Below are positions 54,101 to 64,000 of a stretch of 64,000 bases of DNA, piece after piece. A model generated the notes under the pieces. It saw nothing but the letters and a program-made list of their open reading frames with translations. It made no database searches and was not told the origin of the DNA. The stretch's first letter is position 1. Every line of letters starts with the position of its first letter. A program made the position numbers and the translations under genes. Source of the stretch: Aplidium turbinatum (taxonomy: Eukaryota > Chordata > Ascidiacea > Aplousobranchia > Polyclinidae); assembly GCA_918807975.1 (NCBI GenBank), contig OU964918.1:51382477-51446476 (forward strand), read 5' to 3'.

Positions 54101-56721
54101 TAAACCCTACTTGGTGCTGCAGTCCCCACACCCGCCTCATCAACGATGCAAAGCGTACTGTAGCTGGATGCCTGCTCCCTACTCCAGCAGAGTACTTACC
54201 AATTCTTGCAGGCATTCAATCTGCTGAGCTTCACCGAAAGTAAGCCATTATACACTCGTCTGGCAGAAGATCCAAACCACTTGCTCTACGCAAAACTCAG
54301 CTTCCCCTCTCAGGAACCTTTCCGGTGATTAAAGCCAAGACATCCCTTTGTACCAGCAGCACTTCAACTATTACAACCATTCAGTAATCATACTACCAGT
54401 GCAACACATTATATGGAAGACACTTGGAACAAAGCATGGTGTGCCACTTACACCAAACTCCATGGTTTTGTACTTCACTCGGTGACGCGCCTTCACTCCT
54501 GCTATGGACCTGCCTCAGCTGACTTGGGTCAAGCTCGACAGAATTCAAACAGAAGTCGGCCGCATCCATTCCAATATGTAAAGTGGGGTCTGGCTTCCTC
54601 ATCGGTCTGCAAATGGAGCACGGAGGAACAAACTGCTGATCATGTCATTCTTGAATGTTCCGTTTACAAGGCGTCAAATGGAATAGCAGAACAGGACAAA
54701 GTGACACTTACCTGGCTTTCCATCACCCACCTTGAAGTCTGAACAATCCACAAAAAAGAAGATATCACACAAAAGAAGAAGAAGCTGACGTATATATATT
54801 TTTTTTCAAAACTAGGATGATTTCTTTGATGCAACTACAATCAAACCTTTTTTGTTGTTTAATATTTGCATGTTGGCATATATATTTTTTGTTTAAAATA
54901 TACGGTAGCTTTAAAAAACAACATAAATAAGTTGTGCAAAATTGTGGTCTGTAATCAGCCCACTTAATGAGTTATAAAATATTATTGACTACAGTGGTTT
55001 GTGGATGATGGATTGTGTGCTTGCACTCAATTTAATTAATAATAAACATGTTGTGCTAAATAATGAATATGTAAAGGTTGGATATTTTCTTTGTTAGGTA
55101 AAGGTACTTTGTTTTTTAATTGACTGTAATAGATTAAGTGATGATGTTTTCATCTAGTCTTGTATGGTTTGAAGTGAGACAAAAATATCTAGCTGCAAAC
55201 CTATAACAACAAATTCTATAAATGTCTTTGTTTTTATTATCATTGTGGACCAGAGAAGTTTTGTAATTATAGGATGCATTATTCTCAGCGTTGTGGATAC
55301 TGTTACTTTAATACTTTAAGCTACCAATAGAGAAGATAACTTATATATATAATTATTTTACTTTTTTGCCATAGCAAAATGTGACTTTTTCTAATAGAAA
55401 CAATAATGCAACTTCTTGGTTTTGTTATTAGCTAACAACACATGTTTTCCAGATCATAATCAACCTCATACTCCTACTTCTGGGTCGACTGAACCTTGTG
55501 CACCATTGGATGTTGATCATAGCTATGCTGAAGAAGCGAGTGCACATGAATATCACTTATTTAATGAACAAGGGGCTTCGTTTATGGCAGGTAACTATTA
55601 TGAAACAATTGCTGTGTTTTATTATAGCGAAAATTGTTATCTGTGATTGTTAAAAAGTGCAAGTAGCAAGTCATGTAGTCAAGGTGTGCTCCCAACTTAA
55701 GCAACCGTATGGTATCGGAATGGCCCGTTTCGATGAGTCCGATTCGGTGAGTCCGATCCCTTAACAGGGGATTTTTTAATTTTTTTTTTAATGATCGGGT
55801 ACCGTAGCCTAATTATCATTGCCGTTTTAGGGTTAGAGGTTTGGGGTTAGGGTTAGAGGTTAGAAACTCATCGAATCGGACTCACCGAATAGTAGCAGAC
55901 CCGTATGGTATAATGCAGGGATTTCTAAGCTTATATGCTTATATTCTACAACCTCATTTTATAATTTTTTGTGAGTAGTTAATACTGTATAGGCCTGCTA
56001 TTAATTTAATTTGTGACCCCTTTCAGCTTGTGATAGTTTGACAAGCTGTGATGTAAATGGCTTGATCTCCATTAATGAAGATATGGTGTGTAACAATAAA
56101 TGAGTGCCCTAATATTCAATGTAACAATACCAGAAAAAAAGTGTCTGTGTCTTAAAACTGGGAAATACGGTATGTGAAAGCTGGAATTGCTTACGTTATT
56201 AGGCTAACCTTATTTTTTGAAATGTACTGGTACCGTACTTGTTTTACAATTATTATTTTTTGATTAAATGAAAGAAAGTGGTTGCCAACCTGGTGCAAAA
56301 TAACTTAATAAATAATTCACTTAACTGTTTGAGACATTGGCTAGTGCAAACTATTAGGCTATTTACATTTAGTATACGGTACTTGTCAAGTGTCTTATTA
56401 ATACTGATTATGTTGATCCTCACAATAATATTATGCTTGTGGATATGTAATAAAAACTTAGTTATGTAGTATATTGTGGAAAGAAATTTGAAAGACACAG
56501 ATGTCTGAAACATTTTTTGTCATTTATGAGTTGTTTATTTTATTTATTTTATTATACACAGAAAAACACTGTCAATTATATCGCTATTTTCAAACAACAG
56601 TTAAGTGAATATTTTTTTTTATTGTAAACAGGAATTTCACCAGTGCAGTCACAAATGATGCTAGAGGCAGAAAACCCTGCTTCATACAGCAACATGTCCC
56701 AAGATAAAAATCCAGAAAGAG
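51184..56721 (+). CDS. Unrecognised host gene, first three coding exons
   Basis: Exon 1 is 51184-51277 (MDEFQKGNLPILKREKDMLL, then SVKDSHLSHLF, donor GGTAAGAT). Exon 2 is 55453-55590 (HNQPHTPTSGSTEPCAPLDV to NEQGASFMA; acceptor TTTTCCAG, donor GGTAACT). Exon 3 is 56632-56721 (ISPVQSQMMLEAENPASYSN, MSQDKNPERG; acceptor GTAAACAG, donor GGTATGA). All three junctions are phase 1 and join without a stop, giving over 105 residues. The protein is acidic and Ser/Pro/Gln-rich, like the flexible start of a nuclear regulator, but I recognise no domain. Introns hold a piggyBac-like element, LINE scraps and a small MITE. No clear fourth exon is found before 63 kb. The start Met is the first in the open frame. 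Confidence 0.6.
51493..53168. mobile_element. piggyBac-like non-autonomous element
   Basis: The ends CCCATTAAAAGCC and GGCCATGAATGGG sit next to TTAA on both sides (51489-51492 and 53169-53172), the piggyBac target. A CCTTTTAAAAGGACACCGGCC motif occurs at about 51630, inverted at about 52775 and again at 53135. No piggyBac transposase is present; the inside holds a LINE fragment and, near 51780-52000, a possible short hAT with GGCGTAGC / TACGCCACTG ends. It lies in intron 1 of the unrecognised gene. Confidence 0.7.
52124..52745 (-). pseudogene. LINE reverse transcriptase C-terminal fragment
   Basis: The minus-strand frame 52645-52124 reads VLSTLLYACETWTLYRRYIK, LENFQQRKLGQMLGTRWED, RARLPSSEVTILQHCLRWTG and RPRMRYKDQLK. 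In another frame upstream SKNIEHRVKAAHCAYGRLNH belongs to the same protein. The S-T-L-L-Y-x-x-E-T-W-T and Y-K-D-Q-L-K motifs belong to the C-terminal region of RTE/L1-like LINE polyproteins. One frame break is visible and the catalytic part is missing. Confidence 0.75.
53395..53520 (-). pseudogene. hAT transposase dimerisation remnant
   Basis: The minus strand reads SRAAVERLFSVGKDVLNIKR, then TRLSNSHFEMLVFSKDA. The V-E-R-L-F-S-x-x-x-x-x-x-x-x-x-R-x-x-L pattern followed by a hydrophobic helix is the hAT C-terminal dimerisation motif. No ends or other domains can be assigned. Confidence 0.65.
53890..54790 (+). pseudogene. Jockey-like LINE C-terminal fragment
   Basis: The plus-strand pieces LKYLDVTLVWSLTCRHHLQS, LRRWAGTTWGVGADTLGTAT and LALVYSTA align with the C-terminal third of the intact LINE at 4624-7533 (YLGITLDRTLSYKTHLLKLK; LALCYSTAEYCAPVW). 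A later Cys-His block includes CKWSTEEQTADHVILEC. The fragment ends in a GAAGAAGAAG tail near 54770. Several frame changes show it is old. Confidence 0.75.
54791..55452. other. Intronic sequence
   Basis: AT-rich sequence between the LINE tail and exon 2 of the unrecognised gene. No further feature is seen. Confidence 0.4.
55715..55902. mobile_element. Short non-autonomous element with telomere-like core, copy B
   Basis: It is flanked by a perfect 8-bp duplication GTATGGTA (55707-55714 and 55903-55910) and lies in intron 2 of the unrecognised gene. Its core has TTTTAGGGTTAGAGGTTTGG followed by GGTTAGGGTTAGAGG. It is the reverse-orientation relative of copy A at 31747-31917; both contain a TAGGCTA-type word at the same place. 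Confidence 0.85.
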
Positions 56722-56976
56722 GTATGAATAACGTTTGTTTAAAACAATAAAATAAATAGGCTAAGTCGTTATTGTCAAAACATCAACAGCTTCACCATTC
56801 ATTGAAAGATTCTTAGTTGTTGTAGATAATAATAAATACATACCCTGTATAGCAGATGTCCATTCTATTTGAATAAGGACCTTATGATGATCCCCTTTTA
56901 GGGTAAAACAGGCTGTAGGAGTTTTAGAAAGTTGTAACTATATTTGATGTACCCTGTGTATAGCATATATGATCAA

Positions 56977-58334
56977 TAGGGGGATTCATAAATTGAAATT
57001 TTTTTTAATTCAATGGGGCACCCTCTTGTATCGTGTCAATACCTGAAAAAATAATCCTGTCAAACTTTTAGGGCAATCGAAAGCATTTTTAAGGTTGCTA
57101 CCGACTTTGAAAGCTGCACATAATACACAAATGGGTCACTCCATGTCAACTCAACAGGGTGTGCAAGCTCGACCCTCTTAGATTTTCTTGAAATTCATAC
57201 TAAAGTTTCATATTGATGTATAATCAACACAAAAAAAATTTCAGCTCATTATCTCAAGACGTTTAGAAATTAAAGCTTTTCAAAGTCACTAAGGTCCCTC
57301 AAAATGCGTTCGCATGTAAATTTTCCTCCATGTTTGGGTCTTCATAACTTTTAATCTAAAGCATTTACAACACTGAAATTTGGTATTCTGAGTAAGAAGC
57401 AGCCCTAGTTTTCATATCTACCACCAAAATTGCTAATTTCAAATTAGTTTTAGATGTAGAACCTTTCAAAAATTGAAATTTTTTACATTTGAAAATTTTT
57501 TATCAATTTTTGATGTCCGCTATCTCCCAAACCAATAGTCACAGAACTACCATTTTGCATATCATTAATCTATACTAGTTGGTAATTAACCCCCGTGAGA
57601 CTGACACCAAACAATTGTGAAATTAATGAAGTTTGGAGGGTGCAAAGATGAAGCCCGAACCATCTTTACACCCTCCAAACTTCAATAATTTTACATTTGT
57701 TTGGTGTCAGTCTCATGGGGGTTAATTACCAACTAGTATAGATTAATGATACGTGAAATGGTAGTTTTGTGACTATTGGTTTGGGAGATAGCGGACATCA
57801 AAAATTGATAAATTTTTTTCAAATGCAAAAAATTTCAATTTTTAAAAGGTTTTATATTTAAAACTAATTTAAAATTAGCAATTTTGGTGGTAGATATGAA
57901 AACTAGGACTGCTTCTTACTCAGAATACCAAATTTCAGTGTTGTAAATGCTTTAGATTAAAAGTTATGAAGACCCAAACATGGAGGAAAATTTACATGCA
58001 AACGCATTTTGAGGGACCTTGGTGACTTTAAAGGGCTGTAATTTCTAAACGTCTTAAGATAATGAACTGAAATTGTTTTTTTGTTCATTATACGTCAATA
58101 TGAAACTTTAGTGTGAATTTCAAGAAAATCTAAGAGGGTCGAGCTTGCACACCCTGTTGAGTTGACATGGAATGACCCATTCGTGTATTATGTGCAGCTT
58201 TCAAAGTCGGTAGCAACCTTAAAAATACTTTCGATTGCCCTAAAAATAAATTTTGATTATTTTTTCAGGTATTGACACGATACAAGAGGGTGCCCCATTG
58301 AATTAAAAAAAATTTCAATTTATGAATCACCCTA
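56977..58334. mobile_element. Foldback element, 1.36-kb near-perfect palindrome
   Basis: The ends TAGGGGGATTCATAAATTG and CAATTTATGAATCACCCTA are flanked by ATGATCAA and ATGACCAA (56969-56976 and 58335-58342), an 8-bp duplication with one mismatch. The arms of about 660 bp mirror each other almost throughout around a centre near 57655 (TTTGGAGGGTG facing CACCCTCCAAA). There is no coding capacity. The TAGGG start, 8-bp duplication and long arms resemble the TAGGGTGGAGTG family. Confidence 0.85.
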
Positions 58335-58512
58335 ATGACCAATGTTATCAACTTGATAGAGCTTTGCATTTTGAAGTAAAATTGCTGTTACGGCTTATGC
58401 AACCCATTTTTATTCAATATGATATGCATTCTTTTAGCTGTTGCTGCTGGGCGCTGGCTGCTAAAAAGTACATAAACTGATGTATTATCTTCATGTTTCT
58501 ATTTAATATAAA

Positions 58513-60275
58513 CAGGGTTGTCGGTATTTTACCCGACCCAAAAAAACCCGGGTGGGTTTTTTCAAAAAAACCCACTTAAAAAAACCCAAAAAAACCCATA
58601 AAAAAACCCAGAGCATCATATTTGTCCAGTTTTTATTAGAAAATTGAAAAAATGAACAAAAACACTACAAGGCACTTAAAACAAACTTTAAATTAGGACT
58701 TAAGGATGTGATTGTGAAGTAAATTTCCAAGAATAAACTGAAAACGCAGTGGATATTGTACAGTACACAGAAATCAAGTAATGCCCCTTTGTGTATACTA
58801 CACTAAAACTCATTTATGCAAGAAGGCCTTATAGTTAAACTGCTGAAAGTACTACTCTACTGTAGTCTGTATATATGATGTGAAATAATAATAATAATAA
58901 TGTATTCTGGTCCAGTACACATGGTACTACAGAGAAAAACATTAACATAGCTCGCAGATAACAATTGATAAGAAAACATAAATAAATAAAAATAAGAAAA
59001 TTTTGAAGAGAAAACAAAAATCACAAGGAACAAAAAAGATAAGACACAATCATAAATAGTTTTCGACACGTCGCTTAAATGTCGCAATAGACATACTATT
59101 GACTACAGCATATGGTAAATTATTCCAAGTATCGACTACTCTATTGGCAAAGGAAAATTTACGGCAGTTCAGTTGAGCAAACTGTTTATGCAATTTAAAA
59201 TTATGGCCTCTGGTTGAATTAGAGTTAAAAAGGAAATATTTGGAACATGGTGATACCGAAACATTGTGTACTAATTTAAAAACTTCTGTCAAATCAAAAA
59301 TTAATCTCCGTTTTTCCAACGAGAGAAGGTCTAGTTCAAACAGTCTTTGTTCATAGGTTAGGTTTTTCAGTCCATGAATGCATTTTGTTGCTCGTTGTTG
59401 CACCCTCTCTAGCAAATCAATGTCCCGAACAGAATGGGGATTCCAAGCCGCCACTGCAAATTCCAAGTGGGGCCTGATCAACTGTTTATATAATCTTAAA
59501 AAGACATGCTTGTCCCTGCTGACCAGTGTTCGTTTTAAAACACCCAGGACCATCTCCGCCTTTTTAACTGCATACGAGACATGGGTGGATGTTTTAAGAT
59601 CAGTCGTTATCATAACACCCAAGTCTTTTTCACTCTTTTTAGGGGCAATTGGCATGTCACCTAGAACATACTGATGCTCTAAGTTGCCATGACCACGGAC
59701 TCAGTTGAAGAAAACGTGTTGAATTTAAAACTTAACGCGCTTATCGTCTTTTGCTTTAAAAGAGAAAAAAAAAGTGCTTATGTGGTGACGTCATGACCGG
59801 TCAAATAGTGTTTCAGATTCAAAGACCGGAGCCGGTCAAATAGCCACTGCCTATATAGTATGTATATATAAATGATAAAAAATATTTAAACATGATGGCA
59901 TAAATGCTCCTTGCCTTCAAATCTAAAGCAAATGATGCAATAATGTGATTTCTACCACGGTAGCATCAACTTGGTATAGAAATCAGTGGATATGCAACAT
60001 CCAACTTGATCTTGAAATTAATGGATGATGCAACATTCAAGCAACAACAACCTTAGTGCATTATTTTATTGAGTTATGCAAGCATGTACTGTGAGACTGT
60101 GAGTGAAAGGCACTTCATTCGTAAAAAGTAGTTTTGAGGTGAAATAAGCATGAATCTACCTTTTTTTGCATCTTTTTTAAAAAAACCCAATAAAACCCAA
60201 AAAAACCCGGGTTTTTTTAAAAAAACCCGGGCGGGTTGGGCTTTTTTAAAAAAACCCGGGTTTTTCTCAACCCTG
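58513..60275. mobile_element. hAT-like element with AAAAAAACCCGGG-rich ends
   Basis: The ends CAGGGTTGTCGG and CTCAACCCTG are flanked by a perfect 8-bp duplication AATATAAA (58505-58512 and 60276-60283). Both subterminal regions consist of repeated AAAAAAACCC / GGGTTTTTTT units with CCCGGG. A CR1-like LINE fragment lies inside. No transposase is seen. Confidence 0.85.
58880..59680 (-). pseudogene. CR1-group LINE fragment with ATT-repeat tail
   Basis: The minus-strand frame 59655-59050 reads KKSEKDLGVMITTDLKTSTH, LYKQLIRPHLEFAVAAWNPH, DLLERVQQRATKCIHGLKNL, LLSLEKRRLIFDLTEVFKLV and FANRVVDTWNNLPYAVVNS, then continues to a stop. This is the end of a CR1-group reverse transcriptase (E-K-D-L-G-V, R-P-H-L-E-x-A, V-Q-x-R-A-T-K). 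It is followed by an (ATT)n microsatellite at about 58886-58905, the usual CR1-group tail. The 201-codon frame is unbroken but lacks the catalytic part. Confidence 0.85.
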
Positions 60276-60609
60276 AATATAAATACCTACTAATTTTGTA
60301 AAAAAGTAATTTAACTGTAAACTTGACTAATTTGTAAAAATGAGTAGTTTAACTGTTTTTTGTTAACTGATTTCTATAAAATGTAGCATTGTTGCCGTAT
60401 GCTTTAATTACATCAATAGTGGGAAAAGCTAACTGAAAAAGCTTTAGCTTATCCCAATTTTGATCATGCGGTTTCTTTAGTTTTCCATTGTTGTTACCCG
60501 TTTCTGCAGCATTGATTGCTTTACTTTTTGCAAAATGCTGGTTATGCATGATGATGTAATAGAAGCATTTGTTCTAGCTTTCACCACATAGCATTTCTTG
60601 AAGTCATAC

Positions 60610-61540
60610 CAAGGATGCCAGAGCTTGGTTTTTCCACCTAGATCTGGGTTTTTTTGACCACATCTGGGTTTTAAGTTCTTTTGTTTCAAATTTAGGTAAA
60701 TCTTGGTTTTTTTTGGTTTTTAACTTTGTACAGAGCTTGCATGGTATTAAGGCTCTGGGATTTTCGATAAAGGGTCCACACTGCAACACAAAAATGATAA
60801 GGTACCGGTAATGTTTTTTGCATCAGCTACTGCAGTCAGTGAGGTACAGGATGCTCAAGAAATGATCCAAATTTATGAAAATGTGGATGACTAAAAATTG
60901 GAGTAGTACAACTATTTGTGTTACTGAACATTTATTTATTGTGAATTTGAGTTATTCTTTTCAACATTATGTTCAAATGAAAAAGGCTAAGCAGGGTTTA
61001 TTGCTAAGAACCAAGTTATCGTAGTTGTACAACAAACTGTAAGCAGTATGCAGGCATGATGATTCTCCTCAGCTGCAGTCTACAACTCACACTGCAAAAA
61101 TTTTACTTCAAAAGTCAAAGCTAACCTTAATGGCTAGCCTATACACTCATACATCTAGTCAGTTTTAGAAATTTTGGTTAAACACACACTGAACCTTGCT
61201 AGCTAGACGTTTTACCTTAAAAGTAATTTTGAACCAAAATCTTTGCTGTGAGCCCATATGCTTACCAAGCTCTTGTTTTTGTATGTAGTTATATTACATT
61301 ATATATTAAATACCATACCAACATAAGCATGGATATCATATTGTATAATTATATATACGTGTTACCATTTGTAGCTTTCTGAGGCTTCTGTGTAAGTATT
61401 TAAAATAGTGCTGAAAGCACACGCAGGTTTTTTTAACCGCTTTTACTACATATTTTCTGGACCTGGGTTTTTTTGCCTCATCTGGGTTTTTTTTTAGCAC
61501 ACAATCTAAGTTTATTGGAAATTTGTCGCTGGCATCCCTG
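60610..61540. mobile_element. hAT-like element with TGGGTTTTTTT-rich ends
   Basis: The ends CAAGGATGCCAGAG and GTCGCTGGCATCCCTG are flanked by a perfect 8-bp duplication AGTCATAC (60602-60609 and 61541-61548). Near both ends the unit ATCTGGGTTTTTTT is repeated in inverted arrangement. It appears related in design to the 58513 element, 300 bp away. There is no coding capacity. Confidence 0.85.
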
Positions 61541-61548
61541 AGTCATAC

Positions 61549-62927
61549 CTATTTATTCAACTGTTTGCTATTGCTTTGACGGACTAGGTAATATTTAGCA
61601 TTCGTTTGTTGAAATTTTTCTGCTTTTGGCCTATTCCTTGTGAAAACCAGGACTCGTCGCGGTGTGGTTAGCAACTTGAGTCCCAACTGTACTGTACAAA
61701 TACTGTTGTCGGTGATAGCCTACCCAAATGATTTTAAGGTTTGGACTTGGAAAAAATACTGTTATGTTTTTCGCATCAATTGCTCAAATATTTTTTGTTT
61801 AGGATAGCATATATGCATTATGTAATATCTATTGCATTTTGTGAAAGTATGTGTTTAGCTAAGTGCTTATTGTTGTGTTTAGATGTTCAGAAATCAATTG
61901 CTGGCACTAGAAACACACAATTGATTGGGTAAGTGATGTTGAACCATCATATTAATATGAACCATGTATAATATCATATGCACAAATATTATAGAATGAG
62001 TACCGGTAGTCAAACAAGTTATCTGTAAAATCAAAACTTTTTGATCAAAATTGCAATAAACCAATTTTTTTGTCAACTTTATTTTGGATATAATTAGTTT
62101 GTTCATGTAAAAACTGTACATCACTCTTGAAGTTTTAACTCATACAAACCGCTCTTTACATATATGTGCGGTCGTTACCGCACATCACATTGTTTCATTG
62201 CCGCAATTCACCACTGACCTTTTTGTCCGTTGTAATTATATGCTTATGGTCGTCGAACTCTCTTGTAGTAAGCTGCAACGCCAAAAGACGACAAGCATCA
62301 CAGCATATCGCAATGTAACTTTGAGGCAACTTGCCTGCAGGGATTCATTTTGACCTGAAACATTTGACCTTAATAAAAACAATACCTTGAATATAAACTT
62401 GAAGCTATGCCGCCATTTCCACAGTAAACCTAATTAAATGTAAAACGAATGTGGTATGTGAAATTAACTTCATCGCAAGTGGGCATAATAATTGAAAAAC
62501 GTATTACTTTTTTTGTCCAATTATGTCATATTAGTTGAAGTTATGAAAGCAAGACGTTGTCAAAACTGAGCGTCACAAACGGTGTAAAGGTGAGCGCTCG
62601 GGATTATTTTCGGACGGCAAACACCAGCAGCGTTTAGCAAATAAACGAATTCGCAAATGCTCGATTTCACTTCTTATCGCGTGCCAAAACGTGTAACGTC
62701 ATTGCTGCATGTCTCAGCTACGCCGGCAGCTCAATCTAGAGTGTTTGATTTTGCGACCGGAACTCTTCTGGTTTTGAATGTTGTTTTGACCGCCGGTTAT
62801 TGCATGTCTTGCGGCGGTTCCGGCACTTTTAAGCCAGTGATCGCTTTCATCTCACTGTGTTTTTGGCCGGAAAACATGACTTATTCTATGAACTCAACAA
62901 ATAAAACTGAAGCGCGCTACACCAGAT
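61549..62927. other. 5' flank of the gene starting at 63484
   Basis: The interval becomes less AT-rich towards 62560-62900. A good donor (AAAGGTGAGCG, exon side ending at 62589) could close an untranslated first exon joined to the acceptor at 63482. The 120-codon frame at 62657-63019 shows no family resemblance and runs through a MITE, so I do not call it a gene. Confidence 0.35.
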
Positions 62928-63015
62928 CCCAGCCAGCACAACCAGACTTTTTTACATTGGTTCAACGCCTGCAGACGTTGAATCAATGTAAAAAAGTGCT
63001 GACTTGCTGTTTGGG
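62928..63015. repeat. Short hairpin MITE, copy 3 of 3
   Basis: The arms CTTTTTTACATTGGTTCAACG and its near-inverse face each other around CCTGCAGA. The outer ends CCCAGCCAGCA and TGCTGTTTGGG are inverted repeats. It shares the ATTGATTCAACG core with copies at 23418 and 27783. Confidence 0.65.
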
Positions 63016-63483
63016 ATAAACTCAAGAAGTTGCACAATTGGAAATCGCTAAGTACCGACTACCAGCAGACATGTAAACAAACTCAAAGCATGGTCGCAAT
63101 CCTGATCATTTCTTTGGTTTTAAAGCTGTGCTTTACTGTCGGCTAAGCTGTACGTCAACTAACAGAATCACCACTCCCGGTGCTGATTCTTATCTATGCC
63201 GCAATTCAATGAATTGCATACTCAAAAAACATTTTGCTTGAAACAGGAAACGTTGTGTAGATTTGCACATTAACATCAGCTGAGTGCAAAAGAATTGTCA
63301 AAACCAATTTTTACCACTCCTCTTGTCAATGTAGTTTAAAGAAAATATGTGTCAACTTCAATCGCAACATCAAAATTTTGTAAGTTTATGTAAGATGCAT
63401 CATGCAAAGTTTTCTTTTCTTGATGTATTACATTATGTATATACAGTATAAGTTTTGTATACAATAAAATTTGTTTGTGCAGT

Positions 63484-64000
63484 ATGTCAAAACAAATCCA
63501 CACTGAACAATCTAGAACTTCTGTAAACTCGTTAGTTCAACAAGAAGTATATGTTGAGGTAAGTAGTGTTTTTCTTCTGATCTTCACATATATTGTTGTA
63601 TTGGCTGGTTAACTTCATTTTTGTGTGGGTGATTGGCACATAACAGCGACGTTAATTTTGAAAAAATACATTTTACCAGGATTGCATTTTTTTCAGAAAA
63701 AAAGTTTGAATGGAAACAGTGAAGAAAAAAGCGATAACGTTCAATTGCTATCACCACCCGCTGACCATTATAATATGCAGTTGCTTGCTCATAGCGCTCT
63801 GCAACAGCACCAAAGACAACAACAACAAGAAGCTTATGGTCAAGGAGTCAGTGGCGGTGCAATGCAGCAGTTCACGAAGCCAGTTGAACAGCAAAATGTC
63901 TCAATCATTAGCGAACGGTCTCAGTCAATTTCCAAGGCGTCTATTATTAAGCCTTTGCAAGGTCCTTTGCTTGTTTCTGGCCAACCCGGTGTATTTCTCG
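63484..64000 (+). CDS. Gln-rich protein, first two coding exons, runs off the window
   Basis: Exon 63484-63558 encodes MSKQIHTEQSRTSVNSLVQQ, then EVYVE, and ends with donor GGTAAGTA at a codon boundary. The next exon starts at 63697 after TTTTTTTCAG and is open to 64000: KKSLNGNSEEKSDNVQLLSP, an LLAHSALQQHQRQQQQEAYG stretch, then KPLQGPLLVSGQPGVFL. Gln-rich runs and Ser patches suggest the disordered start of a transcription regulator; no domain is visible yet. An acceptor (TTTGTGCAG) lies one base before the ATG, so the ATG opens a second exon. This could be a separate gene with an untranslated first exon, or the continuation of the 51-56 kb gene, but the phases do not fit directly. Confidence 0.65.

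Noticed and set aside
56027-56085. Possible extra exon (CDSLTSCDVNGLISINEDM) between exons 2 and 3
   Set aside because: The splice signals are acceptable, but its end phase would put exon 3 out of frame; it could only be an alternative exon.
58886-58905. An independent ATT microsatellite
   Set aside because: It follows the 3' end of the CR1-group LINE fragment on the minus strand and is its tail.
62657-63019. 120-codon plus-strand frame as a gene
   Set aside because: It shows no family resemblance, its last third is the hairpin MITE, and there is no splice or promoter evidence tied to it.
1-64000. CRISPR array or prokaryotic operon
   Set aside because: There are no regularly spaced short repeats with unique spacers, and introns and retroelements show this is animal DNA.

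Overview
The window is AT-rich, intron-containing eukaryotic nuclear DNA from an animal, probably a marine invertebrate; I cannot name the species. The reasons are a clear GPR137-family gene split into seven exons with GT-AG introns, and a mobile-element set typical of metazoans: jockey-, CR1/L2- and RTE-like LINEs, Penelope-like elements, a BEL/Pao LTR element, many hAT elements, pogo/Tigger elements and a piggyBac-like element. No tRNA, rRNA or CRISPR array is convincing.

Host genes. (1) A GPR137 orthologue on the minus strand, 32580 to 27938, which I assembled exon by exon; it gives an uninterrupted 371-codon protein. (2) An unrecognised gene on the plus strand with three phase-compatible exons between 51184 and 56721, probably continuing. 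(3) The start of a Gln-rich protein on the plus strand from 63484, running off the right edge. It could be a separate gene or a downstream part of gene 2.

Mobile-element layout. 1-8.1 kb: scraps, then a Penelope-like GIY-YIG fragment with a hammerhead-like 3' motif, broken by an apparently intact 969-aa jockey-like LINE with a 13-bp target duplication. 8.3-13.3 kb: a stack of hAT elements, one inside another, plus a CR1/L2 fragment. 13.8-18.3 kb: a pogo element holding a large palindromic transposon of a family I cannot place (TIR TAGGGTGGAGTG, 8-bp duplication), itself holding a hAT. 22.7-27.6 kb: a Tigger-like pogo element holding another hAT. 34.2-37.7 kb: a repeat-rich TIR element holding a second copy of the TAGGGTGGAGTG family with most of its transposase. 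39.3-50.0 kb: an RTE-like LINE broken by a Penelope-like insertion and by a young BEL/Pao element, which is itself interrupted by a hAT-like element. 51.5-63 kb: piggyBac-like, hAT and foldback elements between exons.

The most interesting signal cuts across all of this. The short words TAGGCTA, TAGCCTA and TAGGCCTA occur about 65-70 times, far above expectation. In at least seven recognisable coding sequences, and in two comparisons of repeat copies, the word is a 5- or 6-bp insertion at a TA dinucleotide. Taking out GGCTA, GCCTA or GGCCTA restores the frame or the family spacing. This looks like a genome-wide micro-insertion process resembling Tc1/mariner-type excision footprints.
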